A stretch of 40,599 nt of DNA from positions 1 to 40,599 of the forward strand of contig JASEES010000046.1 of NCBI GenBank assembly GCA_030019395.1, given 5' to 3'. Position 1 is the first letter of the stretch; each line of letters begins with the position of its first letter. This DNA is from Methanolinea sp. GTDB lineage: Archaea; Halobacteriota; Methanomicrobia; Methanomicrobiales; Methanospirillaceae. Position numbers and translations under genes: made by a program. The notes under the pieces are model-generated. The model was not told where the DNA came from and ran no database searches. It worked only from the letters and a program-made list of their open reading frames with translations. Positions 8,556-15,753 of the stretch are shown here, in pieces.

Positions 8556-8748
8556 CCACCCTTTTTTCCGCTGTCATGGTTGAGGCCGGCAGCGCATTTT
8601 CGTAACCTGCAGAGAGAGACAGAGTACATGACCACCCCGGTTACCGGCTGGTTCCGCCGGATTGCCCCCATGTGCATTCAACAGGTTTTTTGCACGGGGG
8701 CAGGCACCCACACAAGCATTAACACCCTGCATTCCCCATTTTGTACGA

Positions 8749-9690
8749 ATGGATGCGTATGCTCTTGCGACGAGGAACACGGTTGAAGTCGTCACGACCG
8801 ACGAGCTCCGCGAACTCCTCAAAAAGGATAAAAAGAGGGTATATGCCGGGTATGAACCGAGCGGCGAGATCCATCTCGGTCACCTCGTGACAGTCAACAA
8901 GCTTATCGACCTCCAGGCGGCCGGGTTCGAGGTCGTCGTCCTGCTCGCTGACCTCCATGCATTCCTGAACAGGAAAGGAACGATGGAAGAAGTCCGGGAA
9001 CTGGCCGATTACAACAGGCGGTGTTTCGAGGGGCTCGGTCTTTCCGGTGTCAGGTACGTCCTCGGGTCTGACCTGCAGCTTGACAGGGACTACGAACTGA
9101 TGGTGCTCCGGCTTTCGCAGCAGATCACGCTGAACAGGGCCACCCGGAGCATGGACGAAGTGGGGAGGCAGATGGACAATCCCACCGTCTCCCAGATGAT
9201 CTACCCGATCATGCAGATGGTGGACATTGCACGGCTCGGTGTCGAGGCTGCAGTCGGGGGCATAGACCAGAGGAAGATCCACATGCTCGCGAGGGAACAC
9301 CTCCCCTCCGTCGGTTACCCGGCACCCGTCTGCATCCATACGCCGATACTCAACGGCCTCGACGGCAGGAAGATGTCTTCCTCAAGCCACAATTACATAT
9401 CCGTTGCAGACAGCGTCGAAAATATCGAGAAGAAGTGCCAGAAAGCGTTCTGTCCCCCGGAGTGCGAGAACAACCCCATACTCCAGATCCTCCAGTACCA
9501 TATCTTCCCACGCGTACTCCGGGTCGAGGTGCGCCGGCCCGAAAAGTTCGGCGGCGACCGTGAGTTTGCCAGCTACGCCGAGCTCGAGGATGCGTACAGG
9601 AAGGGGGAAATACACCCCCTCGACCTCAAGAAGACGACTGCCCGGTACCTCGCGGATATCCTCGCAGGAGTCAGGGACCACGTTTCATGA
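8749..9690 (+). CDS. tyrS: Tyrosyl-tRNA synthetase, archaeal type
   Basis: 313 residues from the ATG at 8749. It charges tRNA-Tyr. The class I signatures are IHLGH (41-45, the HIGH motif) and KMSSS (208-212). YAGYEPSGEIHLGH and QMVDIARLGVEAAVGGIDQRK are typical of the compact archaeal/eukaryotic TyrRS catalytic core, and there is no bacterial S4 domain. An in-frame upstream ATG at 8662 would add 29 residues (PPCAFNRFFARG...) that do not fit the family. The gene is followed 15 bases later by rio1. Confidence 0.95.
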   Translation: MDAYALATRNTVEVVTTDELRELLKKDKKRVYAGYEPSGEIHLGHLVTVNKLIDLQAAGFEVVVLLADLHAFLNRKGTMEEVRELADYNRRCFEGLGLSGVRYVLGSDLQLDRDYELMVLRLSQQITLNRATRSMDEVGRQMDNPTVSQMIYPIMQMVDIARLGVEAAVGGIDQRKIHMLAREHLPSVGYPAPVCIHTPILNGLDGRKMSSSSHNYISVADSVENIEKKCQKAFCPPECENNPILQILQYHIFPRVLRVEVRRPEKFGGDREFASYAELEDAYRKGEIHPLDLKKTTARYLADILAGVRDHVS

Positions 9691-9705
9691 ACGGGTGAGT
9701 ATCAC

Positions 9706-10512
9706 GTGAGCATCGACCGCATCGAGAACAGGTTCGACCGGAAGATTACGGAACTCGGGGTCCGCGTCCGGGACATGGACCAGCTCAAGGTGCGGGAAGA
9801 CGTCTTTGACGAGATCACACTCCTTTCCCTGTACCGCCTCGTCCATAAGGGCTGGATTACCGCTATCGGGGGATCGATCTCGACGGGGAAGGAAGCGAAC
9901 GTTTTTTTCGGTGAACGGAACGAGATGGACCTCGCCATCAAGATCTACCGGATCCGGACGGCCAACTTCAATGCCATGAGCGAGTATATCATCGGTGACC
10001 GGCGGTTTGCAGGAATCCGGAGGACCCGCAAGGACATCGTCTTTGCATGGACGCGGAAGGAATATTCCAATCTCCTGCGTGCCCACGAGGCGGGTCTTCC
10101 TGTCCCAAGGCCTCTTGTCTGGGACCGAAACATTCTCATCATGGAGTTCCTCGGGGAGGATGAACGCCCGTATCCCCAGCTCCGCGTCGCTGAAATGGAG
10201 GACCCGGTCCCTGCATACAGCGAAATCCTCGACGATATCAGGGTACTCTACCAGAAGGCCGGCCTTGTCCATGCCGATCTTTCGGAATACAACATCCTCG
10301 CAGGTGACCGCCTCTATATCATCGACATGGGGCAGGCGGTCATGCAGGATCACCCCCGGGCACTCCACTTCCTTGTCCGGGACATCGCCAACATCAACAG
10401 GTTTTTCCGGTCAAAGTGCCCTCTCCGTGATGAAAGGGAATTCTTTTCGGAAGTGACCGGAATTCCGCTCCACGGGAAAGCCCCTGGTGAAGGGGGGAAT
10501 GAAAAGACATGA
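9706..10512 (+). CDS. rio1: RIO1-type serine kinase/ATPase
   Basis: 268 residues. RIO1 is an atypical kinase needed late in small ribosomal subunit maturation. The winged-helix N-terminus leads into the RIO-specific P-loop STGKEANVFFG (59-69), lysine in AIKIY (near 79), catalytic loop HADLSEYN (189-196, D191) and metal-binding IDMGQAV (206-212). The start is a GTG at 9706 with GGGTGA 6 bases upstream. The stop overlaps the ATG of the KH-domain gene (ATGA), so the two are probably co-translated. Confidence 0.95.
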   Translation: MSIDRIENRFDRKITELGVRVRDMDQLKVREDVFDEITLLSLYRLVHKGWITAIGGSISTGKEANVFFGERNEMDLAIKIYRIRTANFNAMSEYIIGDRRFAGIRRTRKDIVFAWTRKEYSNLLRAHEAGLPVPRPLVWDRNILIMEFLGEDERPYPQLRVAEMEDPVPAYSEILDDIRVLYQKAGLVHADLSEYNILAGDRLYIIDMGQAVMQDHPRALHFLVRDIANINRFFRSKCPLRDEREFFSEVTGIPLHGKAPGEGGNEKT

Positions 10513-11048
10513 TACAGGAACTGAAAGTAGCCCAGAACCGACTGGGTGTCCTGATTGGGAAGGGCGGCCAGGTAAAGAAGGACCTGGAAGAGAAGACAGA
10601 AACCAGGATAAGTATCGACAGCCAGGAAGGGTTGGTCAGGATCGAAGGAGAATCCGCAGTACCTTTCCTCCGGGCAGTCGAAGTCATCAATGCCATAAAC
10701 CGGGGTTTTTCACCCGAACGGGCCTTTTCCCTTCTCGATGATGAGGACCTCCTCCTCGAGGTGATTGACCTTTCGGGGATTGCTGACACCCCGCGACAGC
10801 TGGACCGGCTCAGGGGACGGATCATCGGCCGGGACGGCAGGGCACGGGAGCAGATCGAACACATGACAAACACCCAGATCTCGGTTCAGGGAAAGACAAT
10901 CGCTCTCATCGGCCTGCCTGAACAGCTCAAAATTGCCCGGACCGCCATTGACATGCTGATCGAGGGCGCCCCCCACGAGGCAGTCTTCTCCTTCCTCGAG
11001 AAGAAGAGACAGGAATCGCGGCAGAACATGGTCGATTATTACTACTGA
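10509..11048 (+). CDS. Two-KH-domain RNA-binding protein, Dim2/Pno1-like
   Basis: 179 residues with two KH modules. The first has VLIGKGGQVKKDLEEKT (14-30), and the second has RIIGRDGRAREQIE (near 104-117), a slightly degenerate GxxG. The tail ends in QNMVDYYY. This is the archaeal relative of Pno1/Dim2, which binds the 3' end of small-subunit rRNA during processing. Archaeal members are known to work with RIO1 and the Nob1 nuclease. The 4-base overlap with rio1 supports a joint ribosome-maturation role. Confidence 0.92.
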   Translation: MIQELKVAQNRLGVLIGKGGQVKKDLEEKTETRISIDSQEGLVRIEGESAVPFLRAVEVINAINRGFSPERAFSLLDDEDLLLEVIDLSGIADTPRQLDRLRGRIIGRDGRAREQIEHMTNTQISVQGKTIALIGLPEQLKIARTAIDMLIEGAPHEAVFSFLEKKRQESRQNMVDYYY

Positions 11049-11156
11049 ACCGTGCATGGACTATGGATGCTACCCGCATGACGTACAAAAGCCTGTAAGG
11101 CATTATTTCCAGTGCAGGTGAATACCGGACGATGGCCTGGTTTTTATTGAGATCGG

Positions 11157-11165
11157 ATTATAATG
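11157..11165 (+). promoter_or_regulatory. Probable TATA element of hel308
   Basis: ATTATAATG is the best TATA-like stretch upstream of hel308. A start of transcription about 25 bases on (near 11188) would fall inside the ORB-like site and leave a leader of roughly 10 bases. Confidence 0.5.
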
Positions 11166-11170
11166 AGCTC

Positions 11171-11192
11171 TGTGGAGTGGAAATAAAGGGGT
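11171..11192 (+). promoter_or_regulatory. ORB-like element over the hel308 ribosome-binding region
   Basis: The core GAGTGGAAATAAAGGGGT matches the origin-recognition boxes found at 14.7-15.7 kb, including the G-run end, with only three mismatches in the first five bases of the 22-base box. It ends 6 bases before the hel308 ATG, so its AAAGGGG can also act as the Shine-Dalgarno sequence. It is 4.5 kb from the origin and therefore looks like a satellite Orc1/Cdc6 site or a regulatory site. Confidence 0.55.
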
Positions 11193-11197
11193 TATAA

Positions 11198-13375
11198 ATG
11201 AAGGTAAGAGATCTCCCTCTTCCGGGATACCTTCAGGACATCTATGCCGACCTTGGCATCAATGACCTCTATCCTCCCCAGGCAGAGTGCGTCAATAAAG
11301 GACTCTTCGAGGGAAAGAACATTCTCCTCGCAGTCCCCACTGCAAGCGGAAAGACGCTGGTCGCCGAGATGGCCATGCACCACCATATCTCCCGGGGTGG
11401 GAAGTGCCTCTACATCGTCCCCCTCAAGGCCCTGGCAAGCGAGAAATACGAGGACTTTGCCCGGAAACAGGTCAGGGTAGGTATTTCAACCGGTGACTTC
11501 GACAGACGTGACGAAAACCTCGGGCGGAATGACATCATCGTGGCCACGAGCGAGAAGGTTGACTCGCTGATACGCAACCGTGCACACTGGATACCGTCAA
11601 TCACGCTCCTCGTCGTGGACGAGGTGCACCTCATCGACGAACCCCACAGGGGGCCGACGCTCGAGATGGTTATTACGAAGATGCGGGCAAGAAACGGGAA
11701 CATCCAGGTTATCGCCCTTTCCGCGACGATAGGAAACCCTGGTACACTTGCAGGATGGCTCGATGCCGAGGTGGTGACAGGGTCGTGGCGCCCGGTCGAC
11801 CTCCGCCAGGGGGTCTATTGCAATGGTGCGATCTCTTTTGGCCGGGAAACCCGGAAAGTGCCCCCCGTTTCGAAGAACGAGGATGTCAACCTCCTTCTCG
11901 ACACGGTTGCGGAGGGCGGGCAGTGCCTTGTCTTCGTCGCGTCGCGCAGGAATGCCGAGGCATATGCGAGGAGGGCGGCAGCAGCACTCAAATGCACGGA
12001 CCCGGCTCTCGAAGAGTACGCTGCCCGCTTGAAGAAGGCCGCCCTGACCGGCAACGAGGAGTCCCTTGCCTCCTGCGTTGCCCTGGGTGCGGCGTTTCAC
12101 CATGCCGGGCTCTCCCGGGAGTCCCGGGCAATCGTGGAAGAGGGGTTCAGGAAGGGCCTGATCCGGTGCATCGCTTCCACCCCGACTCTGGCTGCCGGGT
12201 TGAATCTCCCTGCCCGGCGGGTCATTGTCCGGGATTTCCGCCGGTTCGAGGCCGGGCAGGGAATGGTCCCCATCCCGGCCCGCGAGTACCACCAGATGGC
12301 AGGCCGGGCAGGGAGACCGGGTCTTGATCCTTACGGGGAGGCGGTGCTCATCGCAAGGGATACAGAGGAGGCACGGGAACTTGAAGAATTCTACATTAAT
12401 GCCTCTCCCGAGGATGTGCACTCCCGGTGCGCTGACGAGTCCGCGCTGATAACACATATCCTGTCACTGATTGCATCCGGATTTGCCCGGACCCACGATG
12501 ACTTAATCCGGTTTCTGAGGCGGACATTTTACCATTACCAGCACAAGAAGAGCAGCATTCTGGAGGCTGTCACGAAAAAGTCACTTGATTTCCTCGGGAA
12601 GGCGGAAATGATCACGAACCTTGCCGGTCAGCTGGCTGCAACAGAGTACGGAAACCTGGTCTCCCTCCTCTACATAGACCCGCGAGGTGCAGAGACTATC
12701 GTCTCGGGGATTGCTTCGGCAGAAAACTACTCGGATATGGGCCTCCTCCACCTCATCTGCAGCACACCGGACATGTTCTGCCTGTATGTCAGCAACAGGG
12801 ACCTCCCCGTGCTGGAGAGGTACCTGCTCGAGAACGAGGATGAACTCTGGCTGACACTGGGCTTTGGCGAGGAGGAGCCTTTCTTCCGTGCCCTCAAGAC
12901 CGCCCTCGTCCTCCGGGACTGGGCGGGTGAAGTCCCCATCGAGACCATTTGCGAGAGGTACTCCATCGGGCCGGGAGATGTCCATGCCCTCGTCGAGAGC
13001 TGCAACTGGCTCCTCCATGCCGCGAGCCGCCTTTCCTCGTTAAGTGCGCCCCGCTTCACCCGGGCAATCCGCGAGTTCGAGACCTGCATGAAACATGGTG
13101 TCAGGCGGGAACTGCTGCCACTCGTCAGGCTGCGCAATATCGGCCGGGTACGGGCAAGGAGCCTCTATTCCAACGGGATAACGTCTCCGGACGCCATTCG
13201 TGCTGCCGATCCGAGGGTGCTTGCATCCATCCTCGGCCGCGGGATTGCCCAGTCTGTCCTGCAGCAGCTGGAACAGGAAGGTAACGGGAACGGAGACAAT
13301 CGCACAGGGGACGAAGGGGAAGAGAATGGTCTTTACGGCCAGTCGCGACTCGACGCCTTCCACGGGGTAATCTGA
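11198..13375 (+). CDS. hel308: Hel308 superfamily 2 DNA helicase
   Basis: 725 residues, normal for Hel308/Hjm. This 3'-5' helicase unwinds lagging strands at stalled forks. Visible are the Q-motif region YPPQAE, Walker A PTASGKT (47-53), DEVH box (141-144), [27 protein letters not shown], the winged-helix and ratchet domains, and a C-terminal helix-hairpin-helix ([17 protein letters not shown]). After it, an acidic Gly/Asn/Asp/Glu-rich linker leads to QSRLDAFH (715-722), a good PCNA-interacting peptide at the very end. The stop abuts the cgi121 start. Confidence 0.96.
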   Translation: MKVRDLPLPGYLQDIYADLGINDLYPPQAECVNKGLFEGKNILLAVPTASGKTLVAEMAMHHHISRGGKCLYIVPLKALASEKYEDFARKQVRVGISTGDFDRRDENLGRNDIIVATSEKVDSLIRNRAHWIPSITLLVVDEVHLIDEPHRGPTLEMVITKMRARNGNIQVIALSATIGNPGTLAGWLDAEVVTGSWRPVDLRQGVYCNGAISFGRETRKVPPVSKNEDVNLLLDTVAEGGQCLVFVASRRNAEAYARRAAAALKCTDPALEEYAARLKKAALTGNEESLASCVALGAAFHHAGLSRESRAIVEEGFRKGLIRCIASTPTLAAGLNLPARRVIVRDFRRFEAGQGMVPIPAREYHQMAGRAGRPGLDPYGEAVLIARDTEEARELEEFYINASPEDVHSRCADESALITHILSLIASGFARTHDDLIRFLRRTFYHYQHKKSSILEAVTKKSLDFLGKAEMITNLAGQLAATEYGNLVSLLYIDPRGAETIVSGIASAENYSDMGLLHLICSTPDMFCLYVSNRDLPVLERYLLENEDELWLTLGFGEEEPFFRALKTALVLRDWAGEVPIETICERYSIGPGDVHALVESCNWLLHAASRLSSLSAPRFTRAIREFETCMKHGVRRELLPLVRLRNIGRVRARSLYSNGITSPDAIRAADPRVLASILGRGIAQSVLQQLEQEGNGNGDNRTGDEGEENGLYGQSRLDAFHGVI

Positions 13376-13888
13376 ATGGAGACGTTCTCCATTCGGAAGG
13401 TAAAGGTCACAATCGATGACCTGGATGCGTTCCTCCAAAAGATCAACGGTATCGCAGCGAGGGCAGGGACACATATCATCATCTTCGATGCAGGCAGGAT
13501 GGCCGGAATAGCCCATGTCATGTCTGCCCTCCGCCATGCCTTCAGGGCACGGGACAACGGCACGATGATCTCGGCGAGAGTGGAAATGGAGGCCCTCCTC
13601 TATGCCGCAGGATCACGACAGATCGTGGAGGGAACGCGGTTTGGTGTTCACGCGGGTGAGAACCAGGCATACCTCTGCCTCTGCCCGGAGAACGATGCGG
13701 CATGGAGGGAACTTGCACCCCTTTTTTCTCCTGCCGATGACGAGGACTGGGAGACCATTACTCCGGAGAAAGCAGACCTTCTCTGTTCGCTCTTCTCCAT
13801 CACCGCACCTGAGCTCGAAGTCTGCGGGATCGGGCGTTTGCCGGACCTTGTGTTGGAGAGGGTGGCACTCCTCGAAGTATACCGGTAA
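13376..13888 (+). CDS. cgi121: KEOPS complex subunit Cgi121
   Basis: 170 residues. Cgi121 is the small KEOPS subunit that binds Bud32 and recruits tRNA for N6-threonylcarbamoyladenosine (t6A37) formation. The family pattern is seen in the N-terminal beta-alpha region with HVMSALRHAFRA, in AALLYAAG-like EALLYAAGSRQI, and in the strand GTRFGVHAGENQAYLCLCP. The ATG follows the hel308 TGA with no gap, indicating one transcript. No other KEOPS gene is in the window. Confidence 0.88.
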   Translation: METFSIRKVKVTIDDLDAFLQKINGIAARAGTHIIIFDAGRMAGIAHVMSALRHAFRARDNGTMISARVEMEALLYAAGSRQIVEGTRFGVHAGENQAYLCLCPENDAAWRELAPLFSPADDEDWETITPEKADLLCSLFSITAPELEVCGIGRLPDLVLERVALLEVYR

Positions 13889-14136
13889 AAGAGGTATGCC
13901 GGCTGGAGGAGTGGGTAAACCTATCCTTCTTTTTCATTATCTGCCCTGTTTTCCCGCACTAATCCTGCCTGATTCAGGACCACAAGACAACACGATGGGG
14001 CCAGGAATCGTCCATGGAGCGATTTTTTTACAAGGTTCATGGAGTATCCATGGAGAGGGAAGAACGTGACCGGAAAAAAGATTCCGGAAATCATAGGGGC
14101 ATGATTCGGAACTGGCGATGCCGGACCCTCGTGAGA

Positions 14137-14634
14137 TCAATGATCTCTCCTTTTTGCATGCGACACGAGGTGGCGTAATTCCGGAAGAATGATCTCTTTC
14201 ATGGCAAGTGTCACTGCCGGCGTCGACCCCGGAAGGCAGAAGATAATTCTCTCCCCACATGTCCCGGCGAGGGCTCTCGATAAAATTGCTGCCGTGCCGA
14301 TATCTGCATAACTTTTCTGCCTGAATATCTCTCCAAATCCATCGATTATCTTGTCCAGAACGGGAACCACCGCTTCAATGGTACAGTCATCGGGCGAGAT
14401 CCCCGTTCCCCCGTTGATGATGATGCAATTGCAGTCATCGAGCACCGCATGGAGCTCTCTCCTGATCATCACGATATCATCTTTGACGAGAGAATAATGG
14501 AGAACGGGTATATTTTCCCCTTCCAGGAGGGATAGGATAGCCTTTCCACTCCCGTCTGTATCCCTGGTCCGCGAGGTGGACACGGTGATCACTGCCGCCC
14601 TGATGTCCACGGGTTTTTCGTGTTCTTTTTTCAT
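14137..14634 (-). CDS. moaB: MoaB/MogA-family molybdenum cofactor protein
   Basis: 165 residues. The family adenylylates molybdopterin before metal insertion. Hallmarks are AVITVSTSRTRDTDGSG (14-30) and NGGTGISPDD (74-83), the molybdopterin-binding loop, followed by LSRALAGTCGERIIFCLPGSTPAVTLAM. CAGGTAA just before the ATG at 14634 may be a weak ribosome-binding site. The gene faces away from the origin region. Methanogens need tungsto- or molybdopterin for formylmethanofuran dehydrogenase, which fits. MoaB versus MogA cannot be settled by eye. Confidence 0.92.
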   Translation of the reverse strand: MKKEHEKPVDIRAAVITVSTSRTRDTDGSGKAILSLLEGENIPVLHYSLVKDDIVMIRRELHAVLDDCNCIIINGGTGISPDDCTIEAVVPVLDKIIDGFGEIFRQKSYADIGTAAILSRALAGTCGERIIFCLPGSTPAVTLAMKEIILPELRHLVSHAKRRDH

Positions 14635-14718
14635 CGTTACCTGATTCGTTTCTTCGAAAGATTAACAATTTTCCTCTGTGCTGAACGGTTTTTCGACCAC
14701 GATTGAGGACAGGAACAG

Positions 14719-14740
14719 ACCCTCTTATTTCCACTGGAGA
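14719..14740 (-). promoter_or_regulatory. Origin-recognition box 1
   Basis: Read on the minus strand the core is CCAGTGGAAATAAGAGGGT, preceded by TCT. It is an outlying box, 585 bases left of the next, and keeps the dyad-like CCAGTGG part and a GGGT end. Confidence 0.75.
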
Positions 14741-15324
14741 TTGGAAGGTGCCTGTGATGTTTTTTCTGACAGGATACCGTAGATGTCCAACATGGAACCT
14801 GTTCAGGCGAGAGTGCGGGGGTTTTTCTCCGGGACAAGCCTCCCCTCCAAGCTTTATAGATAAGGGTACCAATGGGGGGAGTCACCTGTCCGAGGTGCCT
14901 TCCCATAAAACCCTATACATACAGGGAGTCAGATGAAGCGGTCCACCCTGGAGGACCTGCACCCTCTCCAAATCAGCACATATAAGGGAGAATGTCCCGG
15001 AGCACCGCATTTTTCTGTAACAATGTTACCACAAAGAAAATAGTTTACCAGGATCTCATCAGGTCACTCCAAGGCGCAAATAGAGGTTTCTCTTCGAAGA
15101 GAGAAGACAGAATGCCAACAGAGTGCGTTGGGTCATTATTTTCGTTTAATAAGCACTTCATGAAGATTATTCAGGTGCCAGTCCATCAAAAGGCCGGATA
15201 GTGAAAAGGTCGAAATCAAAGATTCTATATTTTTACATGGTATCTCTATTCAAGTGAGATTTCCTACAATATTTATAGAGTTTTTTGGACTCTGTGATAT
15301 CTATCCATGTTTCAATTCTGGGGA

Positions 15325-15346
15325 ACCCCTTTGTTTCCACTGGAGA
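15325..15346 (-). promoter_or_regulatory. Origin-recognition box 2
   Basis: On the minus strand the core is CCAGTGGAAACAAAGGGGT, preceded by TCT. With the box at 15662 it is the closest match to the canonical archaeal ORB, including the full G-run. It forms the left flank of the AT-rich core. Confidence 0.85.
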
Positions 15347-15529
15347 ATGAAGATGCGATCACTTTTTCCTTGACTTTTTTTATCACATCACTATAGAGTC
15401 ACGGGGTGTTTCATGTATATCCCCATTGAGTTCCGAATCATTTCATTAAGATTTTATAAAAGAAAAGTGGAACATTAAATGACTTGTTCTCCTGTAAAAT
15501 CAACTTCATATTATGAAGTTCACATCCAT
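15347..15529. other. AT-rich candidate duplex-unwinding element
   Basis: This stretch between the two inner, outward-pointing ORBs is AT-rich, with runs such as GACTTTTTTTATCACATC and GATTTTATAAAAGAAAAG. It also contains the perfect palindrome at 15502-15520. Its position between inverted ORBs makes it the likely site of initial melting; that is inference. Confidence 0.6.
15502..15520. repeat. Perfect 9-bp inverted repeat inside the origin
   Basis: AACTTCATA and TATGAAGTT are exact reverse complements separated by one T. The repeat sits 10 bases left of the plus-strand ORB at 15530. It could be a dimeric protein site or extrude as a cruciform. Confidence 0.7.
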
Positions 15530-15551
15530 TTTCCAGTGGAAATAACAGGGT
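15530..15551 (+). promoter_or_regulatory. Origin-recognition box 3
   Basis: The core CCAGTGGAAATAACAGGGT lies at 15533-15551. The first half is identical to the other boxes; the G-run is weakened to AGGGT. It forms the right flank of the AT-rich core. Confidence 0.75.
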
Positions 15552-15576
15552 CCCCCCCTTGAAAGAAATATCCGGG

Positions 15577-15598
15577 ACTCCTGTGGAAACAAACGTTT
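15577..15598 (+). promoter_or_regulatory. Degenerate ORB
   Basis: CTCCTGTGGAAACAAACG keeps most of the first half of the box (one change, CCTGTGG for CCAGTGG) but lacks the G-run. It is like the mini-ORBs seen in several archaeal origins. Confidence 0.45.
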
Positions 15599-15650
15599 TT
15601 CACGTCAGACTAAAATTTTATAAAAATCGATTTTTTCTCACAAGACCCTC

Positions 15651-15658
15651 TTATATAA
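15651..15658 (+). promoter_or_regulatory. Probable TATA element of cdc6
   Basis: TTATATAA is followed after 3 bases by the ORB at 15662. Transcription would start near 15680, inside that box, so Orc1/Cdc6 bound there would be expected to block its own promoter. GGTTTATATC at 15681-15690 is an alternative TATA. Confidence 0.5.
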
Positions 15659-15661
15659 CTC

Positions 15662-15683
15662 TCTCCAGTGGAAATGAAGGGGT
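15662..15683 (+). promoter_or_regulatory. Origin-recognition box 4
   Basis: The core CCAGTGGAAATGAAGGGGT lies at 15665-15683, preceded by TCT, with a full G-run. It is the box nearest to cdc6 and overlaps its probable transcription start. Confidence 0.85.
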
Positions 15684-15753
15684 TTATATCAGGTTCAAAC
15701 AGCTGACTTTTTGAGTATTGGCAGGGATATGATTATCTCCCAGGGGGTCAGGG

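Larger units (their letters stand above)
14635..15753. other. Probable chromosomal replication origin (oriC), non-coding
   Basis: This 1.1 kb stretch is exceptional in an otherwise compact window and has no convincing gene. It holds at least four strong origin-recognition boxes sharing CCAGTGGAAA plus a GGGT end. Two are on the minus strand (14719-14740, 15325-15346) and two on the plus strand (15530-15551, 15662-15683), with a degenerate fifth at 15577-15598. The two inner boxes point away from each other and enclose an AT-rich stretch. The Orc1/Cdc6 gene starts 70 bases after the last box. Archaeal origins have this arrangement: ORBs in opposite orientation flanking an unwinding element beside cdc6. 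Confidence 0.85.

Noticed and set aside
11106-11114. TTTCCAGTG upstream of hel308 as a further ORB
   Set aside because: Only the first nine bases match; GGAAA and the G-run are missing.
13573-13593. AGTGGAAATGGAGG inside cgi121, similar to an ORB
   Set aside because: Lies in conserved coding sequence and lacks both the CC start and the GGGGT end, so it is probably chance.
13990-14065. Repeats of CCATGGAG downstream of moaB
   Set aside because: Two short imperfect copies only; no regular array or pairing with neighbours.
14872-14985. 37-codon plus-strand frame with a CPRC pair
   Set aside because: One CxxC only, no promoter at the correct distance, and proline-rich noise after it.
14992-15201. 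Plus-strand frame of 69 codons within the origin region
   Set aside because: No recognisable motif, and it lies in the AT-rich origin between ORBs. The TATA-like sequence near 14980 is too close to give a start at its ATG.
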